From Malurus cyaneus samueli (lineage: Eukaryota > Chordata > Aves > Passeriformes > Maluridae): DNA of 64,000 bases. The stretch spans positions 35,464,387-35,528,386 of the forward strand of contig CM019218.1 of NCBI GenBank assembly GCA_009741485.1. Direction: 5' to 3'. The notes below the pieces were generated by a model, which saw only the letters and a list, made by a program, of their open reading frames with translations, searched no databases and had not been told where the DNA came from. The position numbers were made by a program, and so were the translations under genes. Of this stretch, positions 1 through 10,110 are shown piece by piece (the stretch's first letter is position 1; each line of letters opens with the position of its first letter).

Positions 1-3000
1 TAAATCCCATGGCTATCAGATGGGGTAGCTTGGTAGAGAATAGGAGGGGGTGGCACTGGGGTGGGGATTGAAGTTAGTTGGTACCCAGATGATGAGGGTG
101 GTGACAGAAGGAGTTGAGGAGTAGGGGAACAAGAAAATTGTGGAGGGAGCGTGGAGAGAATTTGTTCCTTAGGACAGGCTTTGAATCAGAAAATGAGCAC
201 AAGGAGTTTGTCCTAGGGAAGAGCACAGAAAGGGGAGTGGGTAAATGTGGGTATTGGTGATTGGTGGTGGTTCATGCCTGGCTTGTGCCCTGCTTCCACA
301 GTAATGATGATTGCTAGGGATTTCCATTTAGATAGATCAATGGATGCTCAAAGCATCGTATCAGCTCCCTTCTTATCAGTACCCCTTCCCAAAAGTCCCC
401 CACTCTTTTGTCATGATTTCCCCATGATGGGGCTGGGTGTCTCCCTGTATGCCACCCTGTGTCCCACCTTCGCTGGCTGTTCACTGTGCCCACAAAACAT
501 GACCTGGTTAAAAGGAGACCCACAGGCGCATCCTCTCCTCCCTTTTCCCTTTCCTTAGTCTCATCATCCTTCACTTTTTTGTCCCTCCCTTAGCTTTCAG
601 TCTTGCCCATGGATAGAGCTCCCCAAAACTTTTGCTGAGACCTTTGTTAAACATCCACACTCGCAGTGTCTGGGAGGGCAGAGGGTGATTGCCCCCGCAG
701 CTCCCCTGGCTGGGAGAGAAGTGCATGTCTTCCACCCGCCTTGGTCCTCTTGTGTTTTGTGTGTGGAAAATCCTAACCTACTTCTTTTTCTCTGGGTTCC
801 TTTTTTGGCTCTTGTCCCTGTGGGTGGGTCATTTCCGTGTCTCCATTGCAAAGTCATCCTTGTAAAAACAACAGCATGAGTGGGAATATGGAGATGGTTA
901 GAGAGCGCCGCAGAGCCAGGGCCCAACTCTGCTTCCCTAGGAGCTGAGGAGCCCTTTGGCAACCCAAAACTGCGGCCACGCAGTCCCCTGCACAGTGCTG
1001 GGCTCCAGAGAACACTTTAGTTCTTTATCATTTCATTGTCTGTAATTGGTTTCCTACTGAATTTGTTTGCTTGGTTTGTTTTGCAGTGTGTTTCTGGGAA
1101 TATTCTGCATCTCTGTATTTTAATTACAGTAAAATTTGAGGATAAAAACCTTGATTATTCTGGCTTTTGTTTCCAGTGGGGGGAAATGAGGAGAGGAAGC
1201 ACAGTTGAAGGAAGATGTTAGAGATTCCTTGGGAAATTAGATCTCTCCCCTAAGGGCTCTAGATGAGGCACCAAGCAAGGCTGAATCTCCATCCCTGCTT
1301 AAACTAGGACATAGCTTTCAACCGCGGTTCAAAAGCCATTTTGCTGCAGGCACCTTTCCTGATTGGAATGGTAAGAACAGTTTGGATAAGACTTCTAAAC
1401 TCAATTTTTTGTGTTGGTTTAAAGACCAGTGCAAAGAGGGCTTTCAGGCTGGGGACAGCTGGCCTAGCCCTGAAAGTGGGATCTCAGCAGCTGAAGATGG
1501 GAAATTTTGGCTCTGCAGCCACTGTTCCTTCAGGCAGGTTTGCATAGCCACTTTTCCCAGCTGAGGAAGCAAATTCTCCTCATAGCAGCCTGCTCTTTCT
1601 GCAGGAGATGGCTGTTTGACATCCCTCCCCAGAGCTGCAGCCAGCCCCTCTGCTTGCTGGCTGGCAGTGCTGGTGCTGGGGGGCACAGCTGGCAACTCCG
1701 GACACCTCATCTGCTCCACGGGCACTTAACCCAGGCAGAGCTATGCAGTGCTCCCGGGAATGTGCAGCCCTCAGGGACGATTGCAGCCCAGCAGCCGGCC
1801 AGTGCTGGATCAGGCACAAGATAGGGTGTCCCTTTTACTGGGTCGAGGCCAGGAGCCAACAGCTCAGCATTTGTTAAGTGCTGACAAAAGGATTAATTTA
1901 GTAACTAATAACAGGGCAATCAAGCCATTTATTTGGTTGGCATTTTGCTGCCAGCTGCTTGGTAGGAGCAGCACACAGCACACCAATAAGGCTGTTGTCA
2001 CGGCCACCACTGCCACCTTCCCCATCCTCCATCCTCGCATGCAGACACAGCCAGGCGGTGTGGCTTGGGAGGCACACTGGAGGTTGGCAGTGACAGGGAG
2101 GTGAAGCCACCTGGGGACATGGTCTCTTCCAGGGGCTGCCCCTATGCCCACTGTGAGGAGGCAGATGAGGCAAATGCCCATCCCCCAGCAAGTGACACTG
2201 TCCCACCCGTTCTTCCTCACACATGGATGGCCAGAGCCATCCATGTAGCCTTGCAGACAGCACAGATGAATTACAGGTGCTCGAGCAGTGAACCCTGAGG
2301 AGAAGCTATCAGGTACATCACAGCTTCTCACCTTTCCTGCAGCCCAGCTGGTTTGCCACATTAAGCCAAGTTGCAAAACACCACTAACAAGCTGCTCATC
2401 CAGAGGTCTTTAAGTAGTGAAAGGATGGGGCAAAATCATCTGTAGTTACTGCTTTGCCCCGTCTCACTCAGGCAGTGTGTCCCATCCCCCTGTGTGTAAT
2501 TGCAGCACCCAGTCTTCTCCCAGGTAAGACTGGGGAGAAAGCTGATGGGCAGCAGACCTCAGAAGAGACCTTTGGAGAGAAGACCTGCCCAGGGAGGTGG
2601 GCTGTGGGTGGCTCAGACGCCTCTGAGCCAGGAGCAGGCCCAAAGCTGGGAGTGTGCAGCTGTGAGTAGATGTCACACATTGTGGTCTCATTTCTCTGTG
2701 GGTCCCTGCACTGCCTGGCTCCAGGAACGACTGGGAAACTGCTGGGCATTGTTGTCCTCTGTGCCCTGGGGACTGGCCCCAGTGTCTTCCCTTGTGCAGC
2801 TGCCTGTGGTCTGCAGGACACGTCCCAAGGGCTGGACTGTTGGGACCCTCCTAGCTGGCATGGAGGAGGTGACCAGCTGTTCCATCAGACAAGGATCAAG
2901 CAGCCCAGCAATGTCTTGTGTAAGGCTCTCAGTGTTCCTGCCCTGCATGCCCGGCTCCCCCATTCAGCAGCTTCTGACCTGCTCAGCCCACGGGCCCAGG

Positions 3001-3504
3001 TGTCTTGCAGGCAGCGGGCAGCTCATGAAGGAATACTTGAGTATTGCCAGGATCATCTTGTTCATTTTCATTCTGGCAGTTTCATGACCTGTGCCAGAGC
3101 ACTTTGCCTGTCCTCCAGGGCCGGGTGTGCCAACCCTGGCAGCAGCACTGTCACACATGGTGGGGGGCTGGGCTCGCTGTGCTGGTGCCAGTAGCACTCT
3201 GGAGCCAGGCACTGCAGCAAGTCCCACGCCCCCATGCAGACCAACGAGCTTTCAGGTCAGTAAATTAACCACGGGGTGTTGCTTTTGGCTTAATTGCTTG
3301 CATTTTGGTACACTTCAGGTGCAAAAACAGACGTACCCGAGGAGGTGGCTGCAGCCCCCTGCCACCCTGGGGGCTGTGGTGTCTGCTCCCCCAGCCTTCC
3401 CCACCCGCTCCCAGCCTCCCGGACGTCGGGCAGACCAGGAGATGCTGCTCTTTGCCTGGTGGTGGCATCCACCGCCGTACACTCGCTGAGGTCTTTTAGT
3501 TGAA
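1..3504. other. Non-coding flank 3' of CHST1
   Basis: I find no supportable gene here. Open frames reach at most about 195 codons (2500-3087, plus strand) and overlap on both strands. They lack recognisable domains and resemble what GC-rich non-coding DNA gives by chance. The block at about 1870-2000 is AT-richer and contains several TAAT cores, so it could be a conserved non-coding element, but this is not tested. By recalled human synteny the next gene on this side would be SYT13; none of its C2-domain exons is recognisable. Confidence 0.6.
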
Positions 3505-4200
3505 GTTCACCCCCAGGTCAGTTTTATTGCACTTTTATTTACAGAAAACACAGAAATAAAGCATTAAATGTGATGGGCTTTTCCCAAACTACCCAATCAC
3601 TTTTTTTTTCCCTTTTTTTTTTCTTTTATGGGTTTTTGGCACAAAGAAATATCACAGGTGTTACCAAACAACCATTTAGGAGCAGCTGACCAACTGCCCA
3701 GCCCAGTAACAGGACTTAAACAGACAGACATGTTGCACCAAGATCAAAAACGAGGAGGTTGTTCCACTTTCAGCTTCCAGTCAAACCTGTTCATTGGGGG
3801 CAGGGGGAGTTATTCTGAAGGGGATGACACCATTCATAAATTATATTTACCTCTTACATTGTAAAAGTAAACAGTGCAAAAGTACAGTACCCCAGTTACC
3901 CTTCGGTTTGGAAAGCTTGAAGGTTGCTTTATACATTTTGTGTGTTTTGTAAACATTGTTACCCATCCAGAGTTCTAGCTCTTGCTTGGAGAGACCCAAC
4001 TCCTCTTGGCATCCAAAATGTATTGAGGGGCAGCAGTCACTTCCCCTGGACTCAGCCATTGAGATTCCTGCTCAAGGTTTAGTGCAAATTTTGGAGAGAA
4101 AAAGACAAGAGAGAGAAAGAGGGGAAACAAAATCAAAGAAAATGAAATAAGGCATCAGTTAGAAACAGTCCGCATCAAAACCAGGCCCCTTGGGGCTGCC
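3505..4200 (-). other. CHST1 3' untranslated region
   Basis: This is the sense-strand stretch from the stop codon (TAA at 4203-4201) to the predicted cleavage zone just after two AATAAA signals, about 690 bases. It reads as the continuous end of the terminal coding exon. It contains a long A-rich run on the sense strand (plus-strand T-runs at 3601-3627), where oligo-dT priming could give false 3' ends in cDNA libraries. The exact cleavage site is inferred, not seen. Confidence 0.7.
3523..3539 (-). terminator. Tandem polyadenylation signals of CHST1
   Basis: Two canonical AATAAA hexamers lie on the minus strand at 3539-3534 and 3528-3523, 11 bases apart. They are the first canonical signals I see after the CHST1 stop codon, about 665 bases downstream of it. 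Cleavage would be expected 10-30 bases further, around 3495-3515. A plus-strand AATAAA at 3555-3560 has no known transcript to serve. Confidence 0.7.
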
Positions 4201-5460
4201 TTAGGAGAAGGGCAGGAAGTCTCTCTCCTCTACCAGGCTGATGGAGAGGTTCTTCAGCTCCTCCTCGGAGCCAGCAGTTTTGTAGCCGAGCTGCGCCAGC
4301 ACCTGCTGGCAGGCGTGCTGGGTGAACGCCACGATCTCGTAGGACAGACGGAAGCGCCACTTCTCCGCCGTCGCCGCCGAGTTGCGCACCGTCCCGTACT
4401 TGTGTTTGGAGGAGGACCTGTCTCCTCGGGTGTTGTTCTGTATCCAGCGCTCGACGTTGCTGTCCATGGGGATGCCCAGGAAATCGTAGATCTCCTCAGT
4501 CTTTTTCATGGGGTTCCTGGCCAGGTCTTCGTACCGCACCAGCATGTACTTGCCCTTGAGCCATGGCGGCCGGTTGAGGCCGGTGGACACAGAGTTCCAG
4601 AAGTCCTCGCACACCGTGGTGAGCTGGGTCACGTCCAGGTTGTACGGCTTCCTGCCAGTGCCATCCCAGATCCTCCACAGCCTGTAGGTGTCTCGGAAGG
4701 TCTCGCTCCGGGATGCCAGGATGCCCCGGGGGTCCCTCACCAGCTGGATCACCTTCAAGTTGAGCCGCGGGTCCTCCACCAGTGCCCGGAGGTCGCTGAC
4801 CTCGGGCACCCGCACGGTTTTGATGGCCACGTGGCCGTGCTCTCGGCAGGACTCGGTGGCCAGCGTCAGGTTCAAGGTCCCGCACTTCTTCACGCAGTCT
4901 CCTTCCTCCAGGTGGAGATCCACAGCTCCCAGGGACTCGCATACAGGTGGTGAGCACAGGGCCTTGCTGGCTCCCCTACGGAAGAGGCGGTCGGTGGTGT
5001 GGTTGACGGGCTGGGGCTTGATGTAGTTCTCCAGGAAGTAGAGGTCGCAGTCATACAGGCTCCTCAGCAGGTCTCGGCTGGCGCCCAGCATGACCCGCCT
5101 GTCTGTCGTACTCTTGCTCTGGGTCAGCTTCGGGATCAGGGTGTACTGGACGTGGTAGAGGGGCTCAAATAAATAGAAGACATCGAAGTGCTGGTTGAAC
5201 AGCTGCCCAACAAATGAGGAGCCGCTGCGGGTGGTGGCGAGGATGAGAACGTGCGTCTTCCTGGAGAGGTTGTATGGGAAAGTGGGATTCTCATCGCACA
5301 GCCTGTCGGCCACATCAGCGTCCTGGCTCAGGCTGCAGTTCACAGGGTTAGGGATGGGGCAACTGTGGAAGGACTTGGCAGTGAAGGTCCGGATTGCCGT
5401 GTACTGGATTGCAATGGATGCCAAGGCTAGGAGGAGTACAGCCTTCCAGGAACATTGCAT
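4201..5460 (-). CDS. CHST1: Carbohydrate sulfotransferase 1 (keratan sulfate Gal-6 sulfotransferase)
   Basis: CHST1 is a type II Golgi membrane enzyme that moves sulfate from PAPS to the 6-OH of galactose in keratan sulfate and sialyl-LacNAc glycans. The 419-residue frame is complete and in one exon, as in the family. It shows a short cytoplasmic tail, a signal anchor at about residues 5-22, and a lumenal sulfotransferase domain from about residue 68. The 5'-phosphosulfate loop is TTRSGSS (76-82). The 3'-phosphate site lies in 236-251, with R242 and S250 as the expected contacts. N-glycosylation sequons start at N41, N64, N153, N197, N342 and N404. Against the human protein as I recall it (411 residues), nearly all differences are substitutions, plus about 8 extra residues in the stem around residues 36-46. 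The start has G at -3 and the N-terminus is identical to human. Identity as CHST1 rather than CHST3 or CHST7 is clear. Confidence 0.98.
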   Translation of the reverse strand: MQCSWKAVLLLALASIAIQYTAIRTFTAKSFHSCPIPNPVNCSLSQDADVADRLCDENPTFPYNLSRKTHVLILATTRSGSSFVGQLFNQHFDVFYLFEPLYHVQYTLIPKLTQSKSTTDRRVMLGASRDLLRSLYDCDLYFLENYIKPQPVNHTTDRLFRRGASKALCSPPVCESLGAVDLHLEEGDCVKKCGTLNLTLATESCREHGHVAIKTVRVPEVSDLRALVEDPRLNLKVIQLVRDPRGILASRSETFRDTYRLWRIWDGTGRKPYNLDVTQLTTVCEDFWNSVSTGLNRPPWLKGKYMLVRYEDLARNPMKKTEEIYDFLGIPMDSNVERWIQNNTRGDRSSSKHKYGTVRNSAATAEKWRFRLSYEIVAFTQHACQQVLAQLGYKTAGSEEELKNLSISLVEERDFLPFS

Positions 5461-5476
5461 GGCTGGTCACCTTCAT
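5348..5476 (-). other. Overlapping upstream reading frame (uORF) at the CHST1 start
   Basis: An ATG at 5476-5474 lies 16 bases before the CHST1 ATG, in the same exon, in a different frame. It opens a 42-codon frame that overlaps the beginning of CHST1 and stops at 5350-5348. Its context is poor (T at -3), while the CHST1 ATG has G at -3, so most ribosomes would be expected to scan past it. If used, it would lower CHST1 output, because it ends inside the main frame. The peptide matches nothing I know and is probably not functional in itself. Confidence 0.6.
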
Positions 5477-5504
5477 GGAGCTTCTTCCAAGGTCGTCTTG
5501 GTGT
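5461..5504 (-). other. CHST1: 5'UTR part of the CHST1 coding exon with splice acceptor
   Basis: On the minus strand a pyrimidine-leaning stretch ends in TTGCAG, with the AG at 5506-5505. The exon would then start at 5504 and run 44 bases to the ATG. This fits the family layout, in which one or more non-coding 5' exons are spliced to a single coding exon just upstream of the start. No in-frame upstream ATG lies in these 44 bases; one out-of-frame ATG does (5476). Confidence 0.7.
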
Positions 5505-8500
5505 CTGCAACCCAACAGAGAAGTCACAGGTTGAGCGTGGACTGCTGAGTATCCAACTGCTGCACATCCCAACAAATGCCTTCCCAAGGTACATCTATCT
5601 GTCATAACCCTGTGAACCCCAGACATGCTGCACAGCCCTGTTTCAGACACGACAAAGAACAGGCAGAGGCTGGCAAACCTGGAGAAACACGTCCAGCCAG
5701 GACTTCCCTGTTCCTGCCAGGCTGGGAGTGTACATAAATCCTGTGTCCCATGACTCACCCCATGCCCTGCAACCCAGGCAGGGGGATGTTAGAACCTGGT
5801 GGTGACACTGTCTGTCTGTCTCTGTCCAGCTGCTGCAAACCCTCTTCCCCAGCTGCCTTGTGAGTCACTTGTCACCCCAGCAGTGCCTTTGTCCATGGTA
5901 CAGGAGCTGTGGCAGGGAAAGGTCAGGGGATGGTGTGACCTTGTCTCCATCCTTTCTGTCCAGCTGTCAGGATAAGGCATAGCCCCTCCAGGCCAACAAC
6001 CTCCTGCTTCAGAGAGGGTCAGTGTCTCTCCTGGAGCTGCTAACCTCTGTGCATGGAGGTCCAACAGCCAGCTCACATTGTCAGCCTCTGCGTGCGAGTG
6101 GCAACAATTGTTGTGCCCTCAGCACTGAGCTCATGGGGCTGGTAAGATCCTGCTCTACTCTGGGATTCGGGCTCTCCTATTCTGAGCACCAGAGAATAAA
6201 AACAATACTACAAAGGAGAAAGCATGAGAAACGGCCTCTTTTCCATACTCTGTTGCCAACTGGGCAGCAGCAGAAGCCCTTTGCACCAGGGATGGCTGCA
6301 GGGAAGAGTGGGGCTGTAGTTGCATGGGACAGTTTCAGTGGTGCCAGGCCTGCCTTGCTGCTGCCTGCACATGGGCAAGAGTAGGGGATACTGAGCAGGA
6401 CCCTTGGATGGGATGCTCAGGGACCATGAGGTGGGAAGAACCTGCCATGCCTGGGGAGCTGCCACATTGCTGGGAGGGGATGTAACTGTGCTGGTGCTAC
6501 GGTATTCCCCCCTGTTCACTAAACAAAGTTCACAGACTGCCCGCTGCTCTCCAAAGCACAGCCATTTCACATCCACATGCTACTGCTCATGGCAGGGTCT
6601 AGGGGGCAGGAGATAACAGATGCATCCCAGAAACTCCAGACAAGCTAAAACAAACTGGTGTGGGAGACACACCAGTATTAGCAATGGTTTTGAAGCGCCC
6701 CTGCACCCACCTTCCCTTGCCCATCTTCTTTCTGTGTCCCACCTCCCACAGTGAGGTACATCCACCTCAGGCAAACCAAGGGGACAGACCCAAGTACCTG
6801 TGCCCCTCGCCCAGCAGAGCCCACCATATCATCACTGCCATTGCTTCCTCTCCCCTGCTCTCTGTGAGTTCCCAGGGGGAACAAGGTGCTAGCCCAAGCT
6901 CATGGTGAGTGCTCAGCCCCAGCACAGCGTGGGTCACTGTGGGTGGGACTGTCAGGGCCACTCCTGTTGCTGCTTGGATGAGGGCTCCAAGGGAGACCAA
7001 TAGGCCAGTGATGGATTTCAGAATGTGCAGGCTGTTCTAATCCAGAGCACTCTGAAATCCTTGATGGGCTTGGGACAGTGCAATGCTCCAAGTGTGTGGT
7101 ACCTACAGAGCCCATGGCAGCTGGAATGTTGTTCCCATACCCTCAATGTGTTCCACTTCCCAGGACTGCAGGTGAGTAAAAAACCTTCTTACTTTTTTTT
7201 AAAAATTAATATTTTTATTATTTATTAATTGCCCCAACTGATTTGTGGAGGCAGGAAGCTTCAGGAACTCTCAACTCCAGAGACATTTCATTGGGAGCAG
7301 GGCTTTAGAGCAGGACCCCAGTGTAGAGGGTCTGGCACAGCTGCTGCAGACAGCCCCCACCCCCAGCACTCCTTGCGTCTGTGCGCTAAGAGCTGTGCTT
7401 CAGACCCAAAATGATGCTTTGGATACAGGTTGCTTCCACCTGGACTGCTGCTGGCCAGTGATTGTGGCACGTGGCCAGAGGACCAAAGTTGCAGATGCTG
7501 CTGGATTGGGGTTACCTGCCCTGCAAAGAGGAAACCCGGCCCCAGTGTCTACATGGGATATTCTATCCCTTGGATAAGGTGTTTTTCCAGGTCTGCTAAG
7601 GCAGAACAGGACAGGAGAGTCACTGCTGGCATATCTCAGGCCAAGTGTCATCTGCATGCCGCCTGGGTGGAAGCTGCAGTGGGAATGCTTTCCTGCTGTC
7701 TAGTGATGGCCAACCACACTGCACCCCTCACACACAACCTCAGCTCCTACTCCTTGCTTCACTGCTGATGGATGCTAGAGAAGATGAAATTCAGATTGCC
7801 CTGGTTGTAGCAGAAACCTGCTGCTGGCTCCCCAAAAGAGGTAACCTAAGACCAGATGCTTCCTTGTTTCCAGCTCCCACCAGATCACTCACTGGCTGTG
7901 AGCATTTCAGGTTCTCCACCCACACTGACCCATTCCCCTTTGCAATATCCCAAGTTGTGAAGGGGAAAAACCGGGGTGTTGATTCACCTCTTTGACTGAA
8001 CAAGTGCTAAACCACAGCCCAGCTGCAGCCAGGGAGGGGAAGGTTTTGGGAGAAGGCCTCCCTCCCAGATGTCTCATCTGTGGCCTTTAAGGCCAGCCAG
8101 ACCCTCCTCTCACCTCCCGGCTGGCTTTCCTGCCTCCTCCCATCCTGCTCAATCCCCAGGCTGCAGGGGCCGTGGCGACTGCCAGCTGGGTGCTCTGGAG
8201 GAGCTCCTGGGGCAGCAGAAGCACATGGCACCTGAGATCACTTTTACTGCCACTGCCCCTTGTTATCTGTCAGCCAGAGCCGGGCTGGTGCGAGCACCTG
8301 GCAAGGAGGAGCTGGGCTCTACACCAGAGCGGGCAGGCTGAGCTGTGCCCCCGGAGGATGTGTCCTGCCCACAGGCACAGCTGCTCGCACTCCCATTCCT
8401 GCCCCGAGGGACCTCGCTCTTCAGCTGGCCTGTTCCTCTTCAGGGCCGAAAGGCAGGGCCAGCAGCTGCACAGAGGGCCATGCCCACGTGTGGCTGCGTC

Positions 8501-9137
8501 TGAGAGTCCCGTGTGAGCCACGGATTGTTCTGGCTCCTCAGCCCCAGACCCTGGGAGTCATCTGAAACACCGTCCTCATAGTTTCTCAGCCAAAATCACC
8601 CTCTGCTCTGTCTCCAGCACGGCTCCACCAAAGATGATGAGAAATGCAGCCCAAGGGTGGGAGCTGAGGTCAGCGTGTCTGAGATGGAGCACAGGGTGGG
8701 GGTTCATCACTCACACCGTCCATCCCCCGGCGCTGCTGGTGCTGCAAGGGGTCTGCCACAAGGCACACGGGCTCTTTTTGCCCTGTGCTGGGGTTACCAG
8801 TGCCCCTTTGCCAGCTCTAAGCCCCTTGTGGTCACAGCGTGCCGGACTGCGCTCTGCCGCCTCGCCTTCATTTCTGTCCGGCTGCCTGCACTGGGACCGG
8901 GCTGTCCACGAGGGATACACAGCATCCGGCAACCGGCTCTAAGTGCAGCAGGAGACAAGCCAGTGCCTGGCACAGGGACAGGAGCATTGTCTGTGGGAAG
9001 AGGAAGGTGCCGAGCCTTTCCTCTCCCCTGCCCCACTTCCCGCAGCCTTGAGCCTGGAGGAAGGGAGAGGATGGGCGCAGGCAGTGCAACCTCCCCCCTC
9101 CCCGCGCACCTGCCAACAGCAGCGGATGCATAATCAC

Positions 9138-9230
9138 CTGCCTTCCTCTTCCTCCTCCTCCTCCAGCGACTCCCAGCGCTGCTCCGAGGGAGATGAGCAG
9201 GCGAGAAGCCAGCAAGAAAGCCCGGGATCG
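9138..9230 (-). other. Candidate internal non-coding exon of CHST1
   Basis: On the minus strand a pyrimidine-rich stretch ending in CTCCCCAG (AG at 9232-9231) is followed 93 bases later by AGGCAG|GTGATT, with the donor GT at 9137-9136. The enclosed 93 bases contain no ATG, as would suit a 5'UTR exon. They end in a purine-rich GGA-repeat tract that could act as a splicing enhancer. The donor is only moderate, and such pairs occur by chance in introns, so this is a weak call. Confidence 0.22.
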
Positions 9231-10082
9231 CTGGGGAGATCGGAGGTGATGAATTAAGCTGAATGGCATCTGTGAGTCACCGGTGCGGGGAGCAGTGAAT
9301 GCAGCCGGCTAGCCATTGTGCAGCAGAGACCAGGAGCTCCTGTTTTGGGGATGGTCTTCCCCAAAGGTTTGACAGGAATGACCCGCTTTTGGGCTGCATG
9401 GCACCGAAGGCTGCGCTGGCAGCTGAGTTCAGGCACTGCCACGCAGGCTAGAGTGTGCAGGGAAGTTGCAGGGGTCAGTGCGACTCACAGGTCCTCTCCC
9501 CTCCAAAAGCAGCCCGGAGTTACACAGGGCACTGTGGCACTCTCATCCTTGTGGGGGTTCCCACAGCATCTCCGCATGCACAGCTGCCCTGATTCCTGCC
9601 CCAAACCTTCCTCGCAATTTCCTTTGCTCTCCAGAGGCAGCTGCCGTGTTCAGGAAACTCAGGGGCACGGCAGCTTTAGGCAGGAGCCCTTGCAGTTCCC
9701 AAGGCTATTTCACAGGGCAGTAAAAAAAAAAACAAACCAACCAAACCTGCTCTTTTTGGTTGCCTTCCAGGGTTTCCCCCTCTCTCAACAGCTCCCCAAA
9801 AGTTGTACCCTCAACCTGGCCGGACTCATCCTGAGCTCTCTTGCCACTGCCGGGGAAATCTTTCTGCTTCCCTATGGCAGGGAGGAACGGAAAAGGGAGC
9901 AGAAGAAGGTGTGAGGGTCTGTGCAACACAGGTGCCTGCTTCAGCCTTGGCAAACGCCCTGGTACAAGGATGACGTGCTGGAGGAGTGCCTGCGCCTCGC
10001 CAGTCCTTCCCGCAGGCCTGCCTGGTGCCAGTCCAGCTACCGGCACCCTCTACCCCCAATACCGATTCCCGCCAGCAAGGCT

Positions 10083-10110
10083 GTTTCCATGGAAACGGCA
10101 GAGTGACTCA
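10083..10110. promoter_or_regulatory. Palindromic X-box-like site next to an AP-1 site
   Basis: GTTTCCATGGAAAC at 10083-10096 is a perfect 14-base palindrome close to the RFX X-box consensus. It is followed by a perfect AP-1 site, TGACTCA, at 10104-10110. The pair sits in the presumed first intron, about 2.3 kb inside the candidate transcription start, in a GC-richer patch. Binding is inferred from motif match only. Confidence 0.35.

Noticed and set aside
4315..4953. 212-codon frame antisense to CHST1
   Set aside because: Shadow of the CHST1 coding strand; no independent evidence.
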